Origin: an uncultured Faecalibacterium sp. | GTDB taxonomy: Bacteria; Bacillota; Clostridia; Oscillospirales; Ruminococcaceae | NCBI GenBank assembly: GCA_934513205.1 | Contig: CAKSWU010000001.1 | Location: forward strand, 212,273-276,272 | Direction of reading: 5' to 3' | Length of the DNA: 64,000 bases | Shown here: piece by piece, positions 34,501 to 43,719 of the stretch | How positions within the stretch are numbered: the stretch's first letter is position 1 | Layout of the letters: the number at the start of each line of letters is the position of its first letter | Program-made: the position numbers and the translations under genes | The notes under the pieces: model-generated | Databases searched by the model: none | What the model was told of the DNA's origin: nothing | Seen by the model: only the letters and a program-made list of their open reading frames with translations

Positions 34501-34701
34501 TCAGTCGTCAAAGATGACGCGCAGATCGTTTTTTATTCCATCAAGCTGCTGCAGAAGGAGATCTGTATTTTTTCTGTACGCGTCCAGCAGTTCTCCGCCC
34601 ACGCAGCCTGACAGTTCGTCTTTGTCCTGTTCCAACAGCTGATACAGGGTATTCAGTTCGCTCACGCAGCCTGCGTAAAGCTCATCAATGTAATAATCCA
34701 T
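34501..34701 (-). CDS. Small acidic protein of the type VII-like operon
   Basis: 66 residues, acidic and helical (MDYYIDELYAGC, LLEQDKDELSGC, LLLQQLDGIKNDL). It lies 13 bases after the ubiquitin-like gene and 32 before the next small gene. Its only notable features are size, negative charge and location, which fit a chaperone or WXG-like partner. I do not recognise a family. Confidence 0.7.
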   Translation of the reverse strand: MDYYIDELYAGCVSELNTLYQLLEQDKDELSGCVGGELLDAYRKNTDLLLQQLDGIKNDLRVIFDD

Positions 34702-34714
34702 GGATCCTCACTGT

Positions 34715-34966
34715 TCAGAACAGGATCAGGTGGTCGCCCATTTGCACACCGCTGTCCTCCAGCGATACTTCCGTGGGCAGCACCCTCTGGTCCTCGCGCC
34801 GGCACAGCACTTCTGCGCCGGAAGGGATGTAGGCTCCCACCGTCAGCTCCGCCAGAACCTGATACAGCAGTTCGCACATCAGGCCCGGGGTGATGGTCTT
34901 GGGCGCCGTGAAATCAAAGATCTGTTCCACCGAGGGCACCTCGATGGTCAGCAAAAGCTTGTCCAT
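34715..34966 (-). CDS. Ubiquitin-like protein, YukD/EsaB type
   Basis: 83 residues with the beta-grasp pattern: KLLLTIEVPS, FDFTAPKTITPGLMCELLYQVL, then the closing LEDSGVQMGDHLILF, typical of small ubiquitin-like YukD/EsaB proteins in Firmicutes type VII loci. Those proteins are cytoplasmic regulators of secretion. It lies between the small helical proteins and the ATPase-like gene, 14 bases after the latter. Confidence 0.8.
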   Translation of the reverse strand: MDKLLLTIEVPSVEQIFDFTAPKTITPGLMCELLYQVLAELTVGAYIPSGAEVLCRREDQRVLPTEVSLEDSGVQMGDHLILF

Positions 34967-34980
34967 GCCGTTTTTCCGCC

Positions 34981-36120
34981 TTACAACTCAAGGGTAAAGA
35001 TGTTCCGGTCATCCGGGTCCTCCTCCTCATGGGTGCCGCAGGGCATCGTGAGGGTATAGTCCTGTCCATCGTACTTCATGGTGCAGCTGCACCGGGTCTT
35101 GCCGGGGATGCCGTACTGGTACTCCTCCCAGCGGGCAAAGCACTTTTCTTCCGTTTCTTCGTTGAAGCGCAGGATCTGCTGCTGGGGGTTGAACTGCTCC
35201 AGCAGGGAATCATCCCGCTGCTGCCCACACTGGGAAAAGCGCTCCCGGAAGCAGCCGGTATAATACAGGTTGTAGCCGCGGCCGCGCTGCAGATTGGCGT
35301 AGTCCGTCATTTCTTCCTGCTTGCCGCCTGCCGCAAACAGCGCACCCAGACCCACCTTAGTTCCCACAGGAAGAACGCTTTCCAGCTCCTCAAATGCTTC
35401 AAACCAGACCATCAGCGGCTTTGTTTTGCTGCGGATGAAGTCAAAGGCTTTCAGTGTAGAAGCTGGATCAGCGACATCCAGATCATGCTCCTTACAGTAT
35501 TTGCGTTTCAGGTCCGCACGTTTCTGCATCTCCTTGACCAGCTTATCGTACAGGCGTTCGCTGTCCGCTTCGGTGGCGTCCAGCAGGATCATGTCCGTGC
35601 GCTTCTGGTATGCCTTCAACAGCGGGGAACCCTCGCTGAACAGGCTGTTCTTCTTTTTCTTAAAGACCAGCACCTGCATCCCCTCGCGGGCATAGGCTTC
35701 CAGCAGGTTCGCAAAGACCTTTTCCCGGGTCTCCGGCTCCTCTACCACCACCGACAACGCAAACATCTGCCGCAGCGGCAGTGCAATGGGGTTCCCGGTC
35801 TGGTCATCGTACCCCAGCGGGACGCGTCCTGCCGGGAACTTCTCGCAGAAGGCGGAATATTCCTCGCGGCCAAAGGTGATGCTGCGCAGCTTTTTGGCGC
35901 GCCATTCCGCGATCAGGAGGCACTGCTGATACCGGCCCAGCTGCTTTTTGAGGTAGTCCTTGTGGATCATCAGCGCCTTTTCTTCCGGGAAGCGCTCACA
36001 AACCTCTGCATACTGCTCGGTGCACAGCTGCAGCAGCTGCTGCAGCTGCTTTTTTTCTTTGGTCAGGTGTTCCAGCTCCAGCTGATAGCCTTCGGTCTGG
36101 ACATCCATTTTGTCCGCCAT
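34981..36120 (-). CDS. Stand-alone relative of the EssC third ATPase module
   Basis: 379 residues. After an N-terminal coiled coil (about 5-75), residues 90-379 follow the C-terminal third of the neighbouring EssC segment by segment: YSAFCEKF / YEDFCKKF, VPLGYDDQ / IPLGYNLS, IALPLRQMFALSV / VALPLRQTFALTV, YNLYYTGCF / YNLYYTACF, and a final MPCG block (TMPCGTHEE / SMPCGELIH). No Walker A lysine-serine motif is visible. ATG 36120 is chosen because AAGGAG precedes it; 36144 lies upstream without one. It probably binds EssC or substrates. Confidence 0.82.
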   Translation of the reverse strand: MADKMDVQTEGYQLELEHLTKEKKQLQQLLQLCTEQYAEVCERFPEEKALMIHKDYLKKQLGRYQQCLLIAEWRAKKLRSITFGREEYSAFCEKFPAGRVPLGYDDQTGNPIALPLRQMFALSVVVEEPETREKVFANLLEAYAREGMQVLVFKKKKNSLFSEGSPLLKAYQKRTDMILLDATEADSERLYDKLVKEMQKRADLKRKYCKEHDLDVADPASTLKAFDFIRSKTKPLMVWFEAFEELESVLPVGTKVGLGALFAAGGKQEEMTDYANLQRGRGYNLYYTGCFRERFSQCGQQRDDSLLEQFNPQQQILRFNEETEEKCFARWEEYQYGIPGKTRCSCTMKYDGQDYTLTMPCGTHEEEDPDDRNIFTLEL

Positions 36121-36140
36121 GGTCAATTCTCCTTGCTTTC

Positions 36141-39100
36141 TCAAATGATGGACACTTCATCCGGGTCCGGTTCCGCATGGATCAGCTCACCGCAGGGCAT
36201 CGAAAGCCCGGCAAATTTGTCCTGATAGTACATGACGCAGTGGTTGTACTGCTCGTCCGGCTCGTTGACCAGCATATATTCCTGCGGCAGCGGGATCGCA
36301 CCGCATTTGTCCAGCTGTCCGCCGAACATCAGGGTAAACTTCTGCGGGTTGAAGGCGTCTGCCAGCGGTGTCTTGGCTGCGGTCCGCGTGTACTCACCGG
36401 GGCCAAAGCAGGCCGTGTAATACAGGTTGTAGCCGTAGCCGTTGTTCCTGCTTCCGACTGCATTCGGATCCTGCGCACGGAACAGTTCCTGGAATGTCAC
36501 CGCCTGACCATCGTACAGCGAGGTGGCAAACTCGTAGAAGCTCTCAAAGATCACCATTACCGGTGTGCTGTGCTCGTGGATGTACCCAAACGCCCGCAGC
36601 ACATTTCCGGGGTCCCCCGGGGTCAGGCCGTTCTGCTGCACGAACTCGTTGCGCAGCTGCATCCGCTGTCCCATGACCTCCATCAGGTATTCAAACAGGT
36701 CCTGCAGACCGCCTTCTTTTTCCTGCGCAAACAGCGTGACCTTCGTCTGCTGCTGCAGGCGCTGCAGCAGCTCCGAACCGTCTGCGTAGATGCTGTTGAC
36801 GTTCCGGCGCACGATGAGCAGTTCCATCTGTTCGCGGCAGTATGCCTGCAAAAGGGTGCCCATGATGTGCTCGGTGCCCACAGGGTTGCCGTTGTACACC
36901 GTCAGCGCAAAGGTCTGGCGCAGCGGCAGCGCCACCGGCTTTGCGTCCGAGAGGTTGTAGCCCAGCGGGATGCGCAAGGGCGCAAACTTCTTGCAGAAAT
37001 CCTCGTAGCTTTGTCCTTCTTCCACCATCGGCAGATGCATTGCCGGGGTGTATGCCGCATCGCGGGCAGCGATCTGGTCCAGCTCCCGGCGCAGCTGCTG
37101 CGCAGCTGCCTGCTGATCCTTGCCGTCCGAGAGGATCGCTCCCTGAAATTCCAGCGGCTGACCTTCCCAGATGCACAGGCCGCGGCCCGGCAGACAGGGA
37201 GGCAGATAGTCGGCCTTACAGCCCAGAATGTCGAAGTAGCCGTACTTGTCCTTCTGGTTCATGCCGATGTGCTCGCTGGCCTCCTGCCGCACCCGCATGC
37301 TGAACTCGTTGTAGTGACCGCCCGCCAGCACGAACTTGATGCCGTAGGGTGCGCCGTCACGCATGAAGTCGTGGATGGTGCTGTAATAGAAATTGCCTTT
37401 TTTGATGCTGGTAAAGTTGACCACGCCGTCGATCACCACCACCCACAGCGGCAGCTTTTCCACCCGGCAGTAGGCCTCGTAGCTGTTCACCTCGGCCTGC
37501 GCAAACAGTTTCTGGCGGCGCTTGGTCTCATCGGCGATCATCTCGAACAGGCGATCGATGGACGGCTCGTCCTCATCGGTCAGCACCACGCCGCAGTGCG
37601 GAAGCCTGCGGAACTGGGTCAGCAGCTTGCTGGAGAAGTCCAGAATGTAGAAGTTGACCTGTTCGGGCGTGTAGCGCCGTGCAAGATCCAGCAGCATGGT
37701 CTGGATCATGGCAGTCTTGCCGCAGCCGCTTTCGCCCACCACCAGCAGGTTGTGGGTGCTCTGCAGGTCCAGCTCCATCGGGTACTGCTCCTGCCGGCCC
37801 GGGTCATCGACCATGCCCACAAGGGCCGAGATCTTTTCCGGCGCTTTCTGCGGGAACATCTGTTCCAGCTCATCCAGCGTCAGCAGGGTGGGCAGCGGCG
37901 GCGGCAGCAGAGTGCGGGGAAGGATGTTCTCCCGCTGGGCCAGTGCCGAAAGGTACTGGACGATGGCAACGATCTGCTTGGACTGCGCTTTTTTCTTTTT
38001 CCGGATGGGCTTTGCCACCAGAAGAGTGTGTGCGGTCTCGTCGATCACCTGCACCGCCTCGTCCTTCTGCTGGACCACTTCATCCTGCGGGATATACTCT
38101 GCGCCGCACCATGCCGACTGGCCCATGGCAAAGTATTCGTTGTAGCCCACCTGCAGATAGAACCGTCCGGTGTCCTTCAGTCCGGCGGCGTCCGGGCGCT
38201 TGAGCATGTCCTGACTGTCGCCGGTGTCCTGCACCCGCAGACAGACGCGGAACTTGGTGTTGCTCCAGATCTGGTCGTTGACCACGCCGGAAGGCTTCTG
38301 GGTGGCAAGGATCAGATGGACGCCCAGGCTTCGGCCGATGCGGGCGGTGCTGATAAGCTTGTCCATGAATTCCGGCTGCTGGCTCTTCAGCTCGGCAAAC
38401 TCGTCCGAGATGATGAACAGGTGCGGCAGCGGCTCCTCCACCCGGTGTGCGCGGTACAGCCGCTGATAATCGTAGATATCCAGCGTACCTTCGTTGCAGT
38501 GGGTCTTGGCTTCGTTGAAGATCCGCTGGCGGCGCTTCAGTTCGCTCTCAATGGAGATCATGGAGCGGGAGATCGCTGCGCCGTCAAGGTTGGTGATGGT
38601 GCCCACCAGATGCGGCAGATGGATGCCCCGGGCCTTGTCCTCAAAGGCACCGGCCAGACCGCCGCCCTTGTAGTCGATCAAAAGGAACGCCACCTCATCC
38701 GGGCTGAAATTCACCGCCATGGAAAGGATGTAGGTGATAATGAACTCCGACTTGCCAGAGCCGGTCATGCCCGCCACCAGACCGTGCGGACCCTGACGCT
38801 TTTCGTGCAGATCCAGCATGAAAAGCTCTCCGTCCGTCCCGATGCCCACCGGAGTGGCAAGGCTGCGGGTGGGGTCGCTGTCGGCCCAGCGCTTGAGCAG
38901 GTTCAGGTGTTCCACCTTGCCCACGCCGAACATCTCCAAGAAGGTGTAGGTCTTGGGCAGGCTGAAGCTTCCGGCAATGGACATCAGGCTGGTGTTCGCC
39001 AGCTGCTTCATGCTGGATGCAAAGCGGTCCTCGGCATAGGCGTCCAGCTCGAACTCCTGCGGCTGCCGGTCCGGGTGCAGCAGGTCGAAGGAATGATGGG

Positions 39101-40853
39101 TCCCGTTGGCGTTCATGCGGAAGATGCGGGTCGTCTCCTTGGGCTGCTGCTCAAAGGCCGCCACCACCGAGAGACCCACGTTGTGATCTTCGATCAGGAT
39201 CTCCTTCAGGATCTCCAGACTGTCGTACAGTGCCTTGCTGAGGGCAAACACCACATAGTGCGGATGGGTGCGGCGGTACTTTGCCACATCCTCTTTTGTG
39301 CCAAAGGCTCCTGCCATTTCCCGGTGCAGATACTCGCCGACAGCGGCTGTGCTGGGCTGGTTGGTCGCCAGCAGGCGCAGCGTGCGTTCGTTGTTCCAGA
39401 CATGGGGCAGATACCGCACCGCCTGAAACGCCGCAAGCTCCTCCGGCTCCATCAGGAACACGCACTTGACCTCGTCGTAGCTGTGGGTCATCACCAGCTG
39501 TGCCGCCAGATTGCGCACAAAGGCCAGCACATGCGGGCGGCTGCCCACCACGCCGCACACCGTGTCCTTGAGCAGCGACAGCATGACCGGTGCGTTGGGG
39601 ATCATGTAGTTTTGTTCCACAAGGGCATACATCTGCGCTTCCAGCGTATCCTGCTCCATCTCAAAGCGTTCCTTGGGATAGATCAGTTCTGCCCCCATGG
39701 GGATGGTGCCGGAGCCGATGCGCAGATCCAGAAAATCATCGTCTGTGTTCCGGCGCTCCCACAGCCGGGGCGAAAAGCTGTCGAAATAGCTCAGCACGCT
39801 GGCAAGGCTGGGGTAGTTTGCGCTCAGGACCTGATACTCATGCCGGCATTCCTGCTCGATCTCCTGCTTTTTCTGGGTCAGATACTCGCTGTATTTTTCC
39901 AGCCGGCGCGCCTCGTACTCCTTGCGCTCCTTTTCGGTGTAGCGCTGGGTCAGGAAGGGGAACACCAGCGAGGTCAGTGCCATGCTGTAACTGCCCATCA
40001 TAATGGAGCGTCCGCCCATGACGGCAGAGGAACCCATGCGCAGCACCAGCGGCATTTTGTTGGCGCTCATGGGCATCGGCGGTGCATCCACCGCGATCTC
40101 CGACCACTCCATCGAATAGCGGCTGCGGGGGTTGCGGTTGAACAGTCCGCTGTGCCCGCTTCCGGACGAGGTGCCCACATCGCCCCGGGGCGGCTGCAGC
40201 GGCGACAGCGCAGACGGGTCGATGTACATGGGGGTGTCGCCGGAACAGATGGACAGAAAATCCGTGCCCACGATGACCCGGGGGCCCATCAGGTAGACCA
40301 CATCGCCCAGTTTCAGCCGGGCCGTGGCCACCCGCCGGTGGGCAACGTACACTCCGTTGGCGCTGCCGGTATCTCGCACCTCCCAGCCGGTCTCGGTCAG
40401 GCAGAACTCTGCGTGATGGCGGCTGACCGCCCCGCTGGCGCTGACGATGTCGTTGCCGTTCTCCCGCCCGAAGCGGATGGGCACATTGTGCCGTGCCCGG
40501 TAATTGTGAAAGACGCTGGACGCCTTGGTGATGCTCTCGGGGTAAAGGATGTATTTGCTGCCTCCGTGCAGCAGGTAGTACATCTGGCGTGCCGCCAGCT
40601 CCATCCTGTGACAGTTCGGCGGCATCCCGATGAAGAGGGTGGCAGGGTCGCAGCAGATGAACCACTTTCCGTCCATGGCTTCCAGCGACAGAAACACGCT
40701 GGCAGACTGCGAAAAGCTGTATTTTCCTTCTATGACCCTTGGCAGAAGCAGGGTATCCAGATGACCGTTCTCACCGATCAGATTCACCCGCATGCCAAGA
40801 TAAGCATTGGGGTCCTCGTGAAGGGTCGCGGTCCGAAGATTCTCGTGTTCCAT
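36141..40853 (-). CDS. essC: EssC-like FtsK/SpoIIIE ATPase of a type VII secretion system
   Basis: 1570 residues. An FHA domain lies at about 135-205 (RFGRENGNDIV, AVSRHHAEF, TGSANGVYV), a hydrophobic segment at about 275-305 anchors it in the membrane. ATPase module one has GMTGSGKSEFI at about 697 and LLIDYKGGG at 727; module two has GESGCGKTAMI at about 1042 and YILDFSS at 1070; module three (from about 1285) lacks a clear P-loop. This is the motor that drives WXG100 export. ATG 40853 has GGAGG upstream. Only one N-terminal FHA is obvious, where staphylococcal EssC has two. Confidence 0.92.
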   Translation of the reverse strand: MEHENLRTATLHEDPNAYLGMRVNLIGENGHLDTLLLPRVIEGKYSFSQSASVFLSLEAMDGKWFICCDPATLFIGMPPNCHRMELAARQMYYLLHGGSKYILYPESITKASSVFHNYRARHNVPIRFGRENGNDIVSASGAVSRHHAEFCLTETGWEVRDTGSANGVYVAHRRVATARLKLGDVVYLMGPRVIVGTDFLSICSGDTPMYIDPSALSPLQPPRGDVGTSSGSGHSGLFNRNPRSRYSMEWSEIAVDAPPMPMSANKMPLVLRMGSSAVMGGRSIMMGSYSMALTSLVFPFLTQRYTEKERKEYEARRLEKYSEYLTQKKQEIEQECRHEYQVLSANYPSLASVLSYFDSFSPRLWERRNTDDDFLDLRIGSGTIPMGAELIYPKERFEMEQDTLEAQMYALVEQNYMIPNAPVMLSLLKDTVCGVVGSRPHVLAFVRNLAAQLVMTHSYDEVKCVFLMEPEELAAFQAVRYLPHVWNNERTLRLLATNQPSTAAVGEYLHREMAGAFGTKEDVAKYRRTHPHYVVFALSKALYDSLEILKEILIEDHNVGLSVVAAFEQQPKETTRIFRMNANGTHHSFDLLHPDRQPQEFELDAYAEDRFASSMKQLANTSLMSIAGSFSLPKTYTFLEMFGVGKVEHLNLLKRWADSDPTRSLATPVGIGTDGELFMLDLHEKRQGPHGLVAGMTGSGKSEFIITYILSMAVNFSPDEVAFLLIDYKGGGLAGAFEDKARGIHLPHLVGTITNLDGAAISRSMISIESELKRRQRIFNEAKTHCNEGTLDIYDYQRLYRAHRVEEPLPHLFIISDEFAELKSQQPEFMDKLISTARIGRSLGVHLILATQKPSGVVNDQIWSNTKFRVCLRVQDTGDSQDMLKRPDAAGLKDTGRFYLQVGYNEYFAMGQSAWCGAEYIPQDEVVQQKDEAVQVIDETAHTLLVAKPIRKKKKAQSKQIVAIVQYLSALAQRENILPRTLLPPPLPTLLTLDELEQMFPQKAPEKISALVGMVDDPGRQEQYPMELDLQSTHNLLVVGESGCGKTAMIQTMLLDLARRYTPEQVNFYILDFSSKLLTQFRRLPHCGVVLTDEDEPSIDRLFEMIADETKRRQKLFAQAEVNSYEAYCRVEKLPLWVVVIDGVVNFTSIKKGNFYYSTIHDFMRDGAPYGIKFVLAGGHYNEFSMRVRQEASEHIGMNQKDKYGYFDILGCKADYLPPCLPGRGLCIWEGQPLEFQGAILSDGKDQQAAAQQLRRELDQIAARDAAYTPAMHLPMVEEGQSYEDFCKKFAPLRIPLGYNLSDAKPVALPLRQTFALTVYNGNPVGTEHIMGTLLQAYCREQMELLIVRRNVNSIYADGSELLQRLQQQTKVTLFAQEKEGGLQDLFEYLMEVMGQRMQLRNEFVQQNGLTPGDPGNVLRAFGYIHEHSTPVMVIFESFYEFATSLYDGQAVTFQELFRAQDPNAVGSRNNGYGYNLYYTACFGPGEYTRTAAKTPLADAFNPQKFTLMFGGQLDKCGAIPLPQEYMLVNEPDEQYNHCVMYYQDKFAGLSMPCGELIHAEPDPDEVSII

Positions 40854-40911
40854 TCCATCCTCCGGTAATCACGGCTCGATGCCGGCGTGCCTGACGGCAG
40901 CGTTGGCGCGG

Positions 40912-41706
40912 TCAGCCCAGCTTGGTGCCGCAGTTGATGCAGAAGGTCGCATCTGCCGGCAGCGGTTCGCCGCAGTTGGGGCAGACGGAAGTCTGTACGG
41001 GCTGGGGAGCCGGGGTCACCAAAACCGTTGCCGGGGCCGCTGCCGGTGCTGCGCCGATGCGGGCACCACAGTTGGTGCAGAAGGCCATACCCGCTGCCAG
41101 CGGTTCACCGCAGTTGGGGCAGACGGAAGCCTGCATGGGCTGGGGCACGGGCTGGGGCACGGGCTGGGGCACGGGCTGAGGCACGGGCTGGGGAGCCGGT
41201 GTCACCAAAACCGTTGCCGGGGCCGCTGCCGGTGCTGCCGGTTCCGGTGCGCTGACGCGGGCACCGCAGCCGGTGCAGAAGGCCGCACCCGCTGCCAGCG
41301 GTGCGCCGCAGTTGGAGCAGAAAGCGCTGGCGGCAGCCTTGGGCTGCTCGGGCTGGACCAGATGTGCCCCGCAGTTGGAGCAGAAGGCCATGTCCGGGCG
41401 GATCTTTGCCCCGCAATTGGGGCAGCGGCTGGCTGCATTGATGGCCTGGATCTGGGCACGGCGGTCCTCGATGGTCTCATGCAGACCGTTGATCTGCTCG
41501 ATCAGCTCCTTTACCTCCGGCAGAGGGTTTGCGCTGTAAGCGCAGTAGACCTCGTACCCGATGCGGTTGTACAGCTGGTTGATCCGGCTCTCGGCATCGC
41601 TGATCTCGCTGTTCAGCCGGGTAACTTCTGAAAAATCCTTTGCACTTTTGGCTGCGCTCTGGCCGACCTGCGTGACCTTGTGCTTCATTTCATCAAAAAA
41701 CGCCAT
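40912..41706 (-). CDS. Protein with coiled coil and four zinc ribbons
   Basis: 264 residues. Residues 1-85 form a probable coiled coil (RLNSEISDAESRINQLYNRIGYEV). Then come four zinc ribbons with CPNCG or FCSNCG pairs (about 93-116, 127-150, 198-220, 240-262) joined by Ala/Pro linkers including a (PQPV)n stretch. A linker segment with TVLVTPAPQPV occurs twice, a sign of internal duplication. No membrane helix. It begins the run from the 662-residue zinc-ribbon protein into essC; role unknown, perhaps a scaffold. Confidence 0.8.
   Translation of the reverse strand: MAFFDEMKHKVTQVGQSAAKSAKDFSEVTRLNSEISDAESRINQLYNRIGYEVYCAYSANPLPEVKELIEQINGLHETIEDRRAQIQAINAASRCPNCGAKIRPDMAFCSNCGAHLVQPEQPKAAASAFCSNCGAPLAAGAAFCTGCGARVSAPEPAAPAAAPATVLVTPAPQPVPQPVPQPVPQPVPQPMQASVCPNCGEPLAAGMAFCTNCGARIGAAPAAAPATVLVTPAPQPVQTSVCPNCGEPLPADATFCINCGTKLG
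41138..41194 (-). repeat. 12-bp minisatellite encoding (PQPV)n
   Basis: Four and a half copies of a 12-base unit, GGCTGGGGCACG on the plus strand with one A variant, encode the PQPV linker. Copy number may vary between strains. Confidence 0.8.
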
Positions 41707-41730
41707 TTTTCTCTTTGCTCCCTTTGTTTT

Positions 41731-43719
41731 TTAGGTCCAGATGGACTGAGACAGTTCTGCAAGCGACTTCGCCCAGAAATAGTCCACATCCGTGGCAACG
41801 CGCTTTTTCTCCTTGCCGTCGTAGCAGTACAGATCTCCGTCCGACAGGTAGAGCAGGTTGTCCTCGTCCACCCGCAGATACTCGGTCACGTCATCGGCGA
41901 TCAGGTCCTTGGTACCGTCCTTTTGCAGCAGGGTCAGCTCATAGCCGTTCTGATTGTGATCGGTGTACAGGCTGATCACGCCATCCTTGTAGATCAGAAC
42001 ATGCTCGTCTCCCAGAGCGTCCTGCACCACACGCTTGGACTCACCGTTTTCATAGCAGAACAGATCCGCGTAGCTGTTGTCGCCCTTGTCGTATTTTCCG
42101 GTGGTGTAGTAGAGGCAGTCCTCATCATACGTTGTGATCCCGGCATCGTCCGCGATCTGGCTGAAGCTGCCCAGCTCACCCTTTTTGATGGTGGCTGCAT
42201 ACAAAGCACCTGCCTCGCCGTAATCGTTCGGCGCCAGAATGAGTTGATCTTTCACGCAGTACAGTCTGGGATTTTCTCCCTCCTGCATAAGCTCCAGCGT
42301 ATCCTCCGTCAGCGGGACGGTGGTGTTTGCGGTTTCGCTGTAAAGAGAAAGCTTGGATGCATCTACATCATCCATAAAGTAGTCTTCCAGATAGCTGAGC
42401 GTCCAGATCAGGTCATACGCGCTGTCCAGATCGTCGATGGAGATCTGATCCTCCAGCACATCAGCGCCCCAGTAGATAAAACCGTTTCCGGCGGACTTTG
42501 TCGTCAGGACCTCCTGCGCCACCAGCGTTTCCTGACCGTTCGCGTAGTAGTACAGATCGTACAGCGGCAGCGCATTGTCCTCGCTCGTCAGGTCTTTGCG
42601 CATACTGTAGTGATCCCACGCCTCAGAGTATCCCTCATCGTCGTAGGTATACCAGCCATCGCTGTCCAGCATGCGGTAATCACTCCAATCCGGCTCCTCG
42701 GTGACGTTGTAGGGGTCGTACACAAAGTCGTACAGCGAGACCGTCTTGCCGGTGTCCTTCAGGTAAAAGAACTTTCCGTTGGTCGTATCTTTGTAGCAAT
42801 ACTGGTATTTGTTGGTGATCTTTTCCGGTTCGCCGTCGATCGAGGTGCGGTAGAGCGCATAGCCGTCCTCATCCGATCCCTTGGCATACAGGATATTCTT
42901 CAGGTCGCCGGTGCTGACCGTATGGTCGATCTTCCCATCCAGCTTCTTCTGGTCTTCGGGCTTGTCCAGCGAGACATAGTACAGATCTTCCGTATCATCA
43001 TCATTATCTCTGGTGTACAGGATCTCGTTGGTATCGCTGTCAACATTGCTTTCCACATAGGCATTCTTTGCCAGCTGCACAGCCTCGCTGCCGTTGTAAT
43101 AGTACAGGGTGCCGGCATCGTTTCTGTACAGCAGACCGTTCTTGGTCTCATCGAACCACGGCTTGATATTGCTTGCGATGGTGGTGATGTACTTGTCGTT
43201 CTTGGAAGAGCCGTCCTTCAGCTTTGCATACTCCGCTCTGCAAAGGGTGCCCGTGTAGTTGTCGCTGTCGTATTTGGTAAAGAAGTACAGGTACTTTCCG
43301 TCCTTGCTGAACCGTACCAGACCGTTGGTCGATTCCTCCGACTTGGCCGAGGCGATCTCCACAAGGTCTGCCTTCTTCAGGCTGCTCAGCAGCTCATACT
43401 TGCCGTCCTGCAGCAGGACATAGGTGTTCTTGCCGGAGCCGCCGCGGCCCAGCACAAAGAACAGCCCTGCCAGGATCACCAGCAGCACCACCACTGCCGC
43501 TGCGATCCCCACCAGCTTGCCCCGGGGGCCTTTTTTGGCTGCCGCGCCAAGATCCGGCTGTACCACTGTCACCTCTTCCGGGACAGGTGCCACCGGAAGG
43601 GTGGGGGCTTTCACCGTGACCTGCTGCGTCGGCTCTGCCGGGGGCGTCAGCCGCGCACCGCAGCTCCCGCAGAATTTTGCGCCTTCCGGAAGGGCGGCGC
43701 CGCATTTGGGACATCTCAT
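41731..43719 (-). CDS. Zinc-ribbon membrane protein with large extracellular propeller-like domain
   Basis: 662 residues. The N-terminal zinc ribbon is CPKCGAALPEGAKFCGSCG (residues 3-21). A Pro/Val-rich linker and a transmembrane helix at about 68-90 (GIAAAVVVLLVILAGLFFVLG) follow. The outside part is rich in short Tyr/Asp beta segments (KYLYFFTKYDSDNY, GTLYYYNGSEAV, DLYYVSLDKPEDQKKL, GDLYCYDGKEKKR), suggesting a beta-propeller. ATG 43719 has GAGGAGG upstream; the frame opens at 43752. First gene of the type VII-like operon. The same plan as the LRR protein at 25782: ribbon inside, helix, large domain outside. Confidence 0.8.
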   Translation of the reverse strand: MRCPKCGAALPEGAKFCGSCGARLTPPAEPTQQVTVKAPTLPVAPVPEEVTVVQPDLGAAAKKGPRGKLVGIAAAVVVLLVILAGLFFVLGRGGSGKNTYVLLQDGKYELLSSLKKADLVEIASAKSEESTNGLVRFSKDGKYLYFFTKYDSDNYTGTLCRAEYAKLKDGSSKNDKYITTIASNIKPWFDETKNGLLYRNDAGTLYYYNGSEAVQLAKNAYVESNVDSDTNEILYTRDNDDDTEDLYYVSLDKPEDQKKLDGKIDHTVSTGDLKNILYAKGSDEDGYALYRTSIDGEPEKITNKYQYCYKDTTNGKFFYLKDTGKTVSLYDFVYDPYNVTEEPDWSDYRMLDSDGWYTYDDEGYSEAWDHYSMRKDLTSEDNALPLYDLYYYANGQETLVAQEVLTTKSAGNGFIYWGADVLEDQISIDDLDSAYDLIWTLSYLEDYFMDDVDASKLSLYSETANTTVPLTEDTLELMQEGENPRLYCVKDQLILAPNDYGEAGALYAATIKKGELGSFSQIADDAGITTYDEDCLYYTTGKYDKGDNSYADLFCYENGESKRVVQDALGDEHVLIYKDGVISLYTDHNQNGYELTLLQKDGTKDLIADDVTEYLRVDEDNLLYLSDGDLYCYDGKEKKRVATDVDYFWAKSLAELSQSIWT

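Noticed and set aside
36177..40868. A 1563-codon plus-strand frame opposite essC
   Set aside because: Same type of shadow; EssC has Walker, FHA and other motifs in the minus frame.
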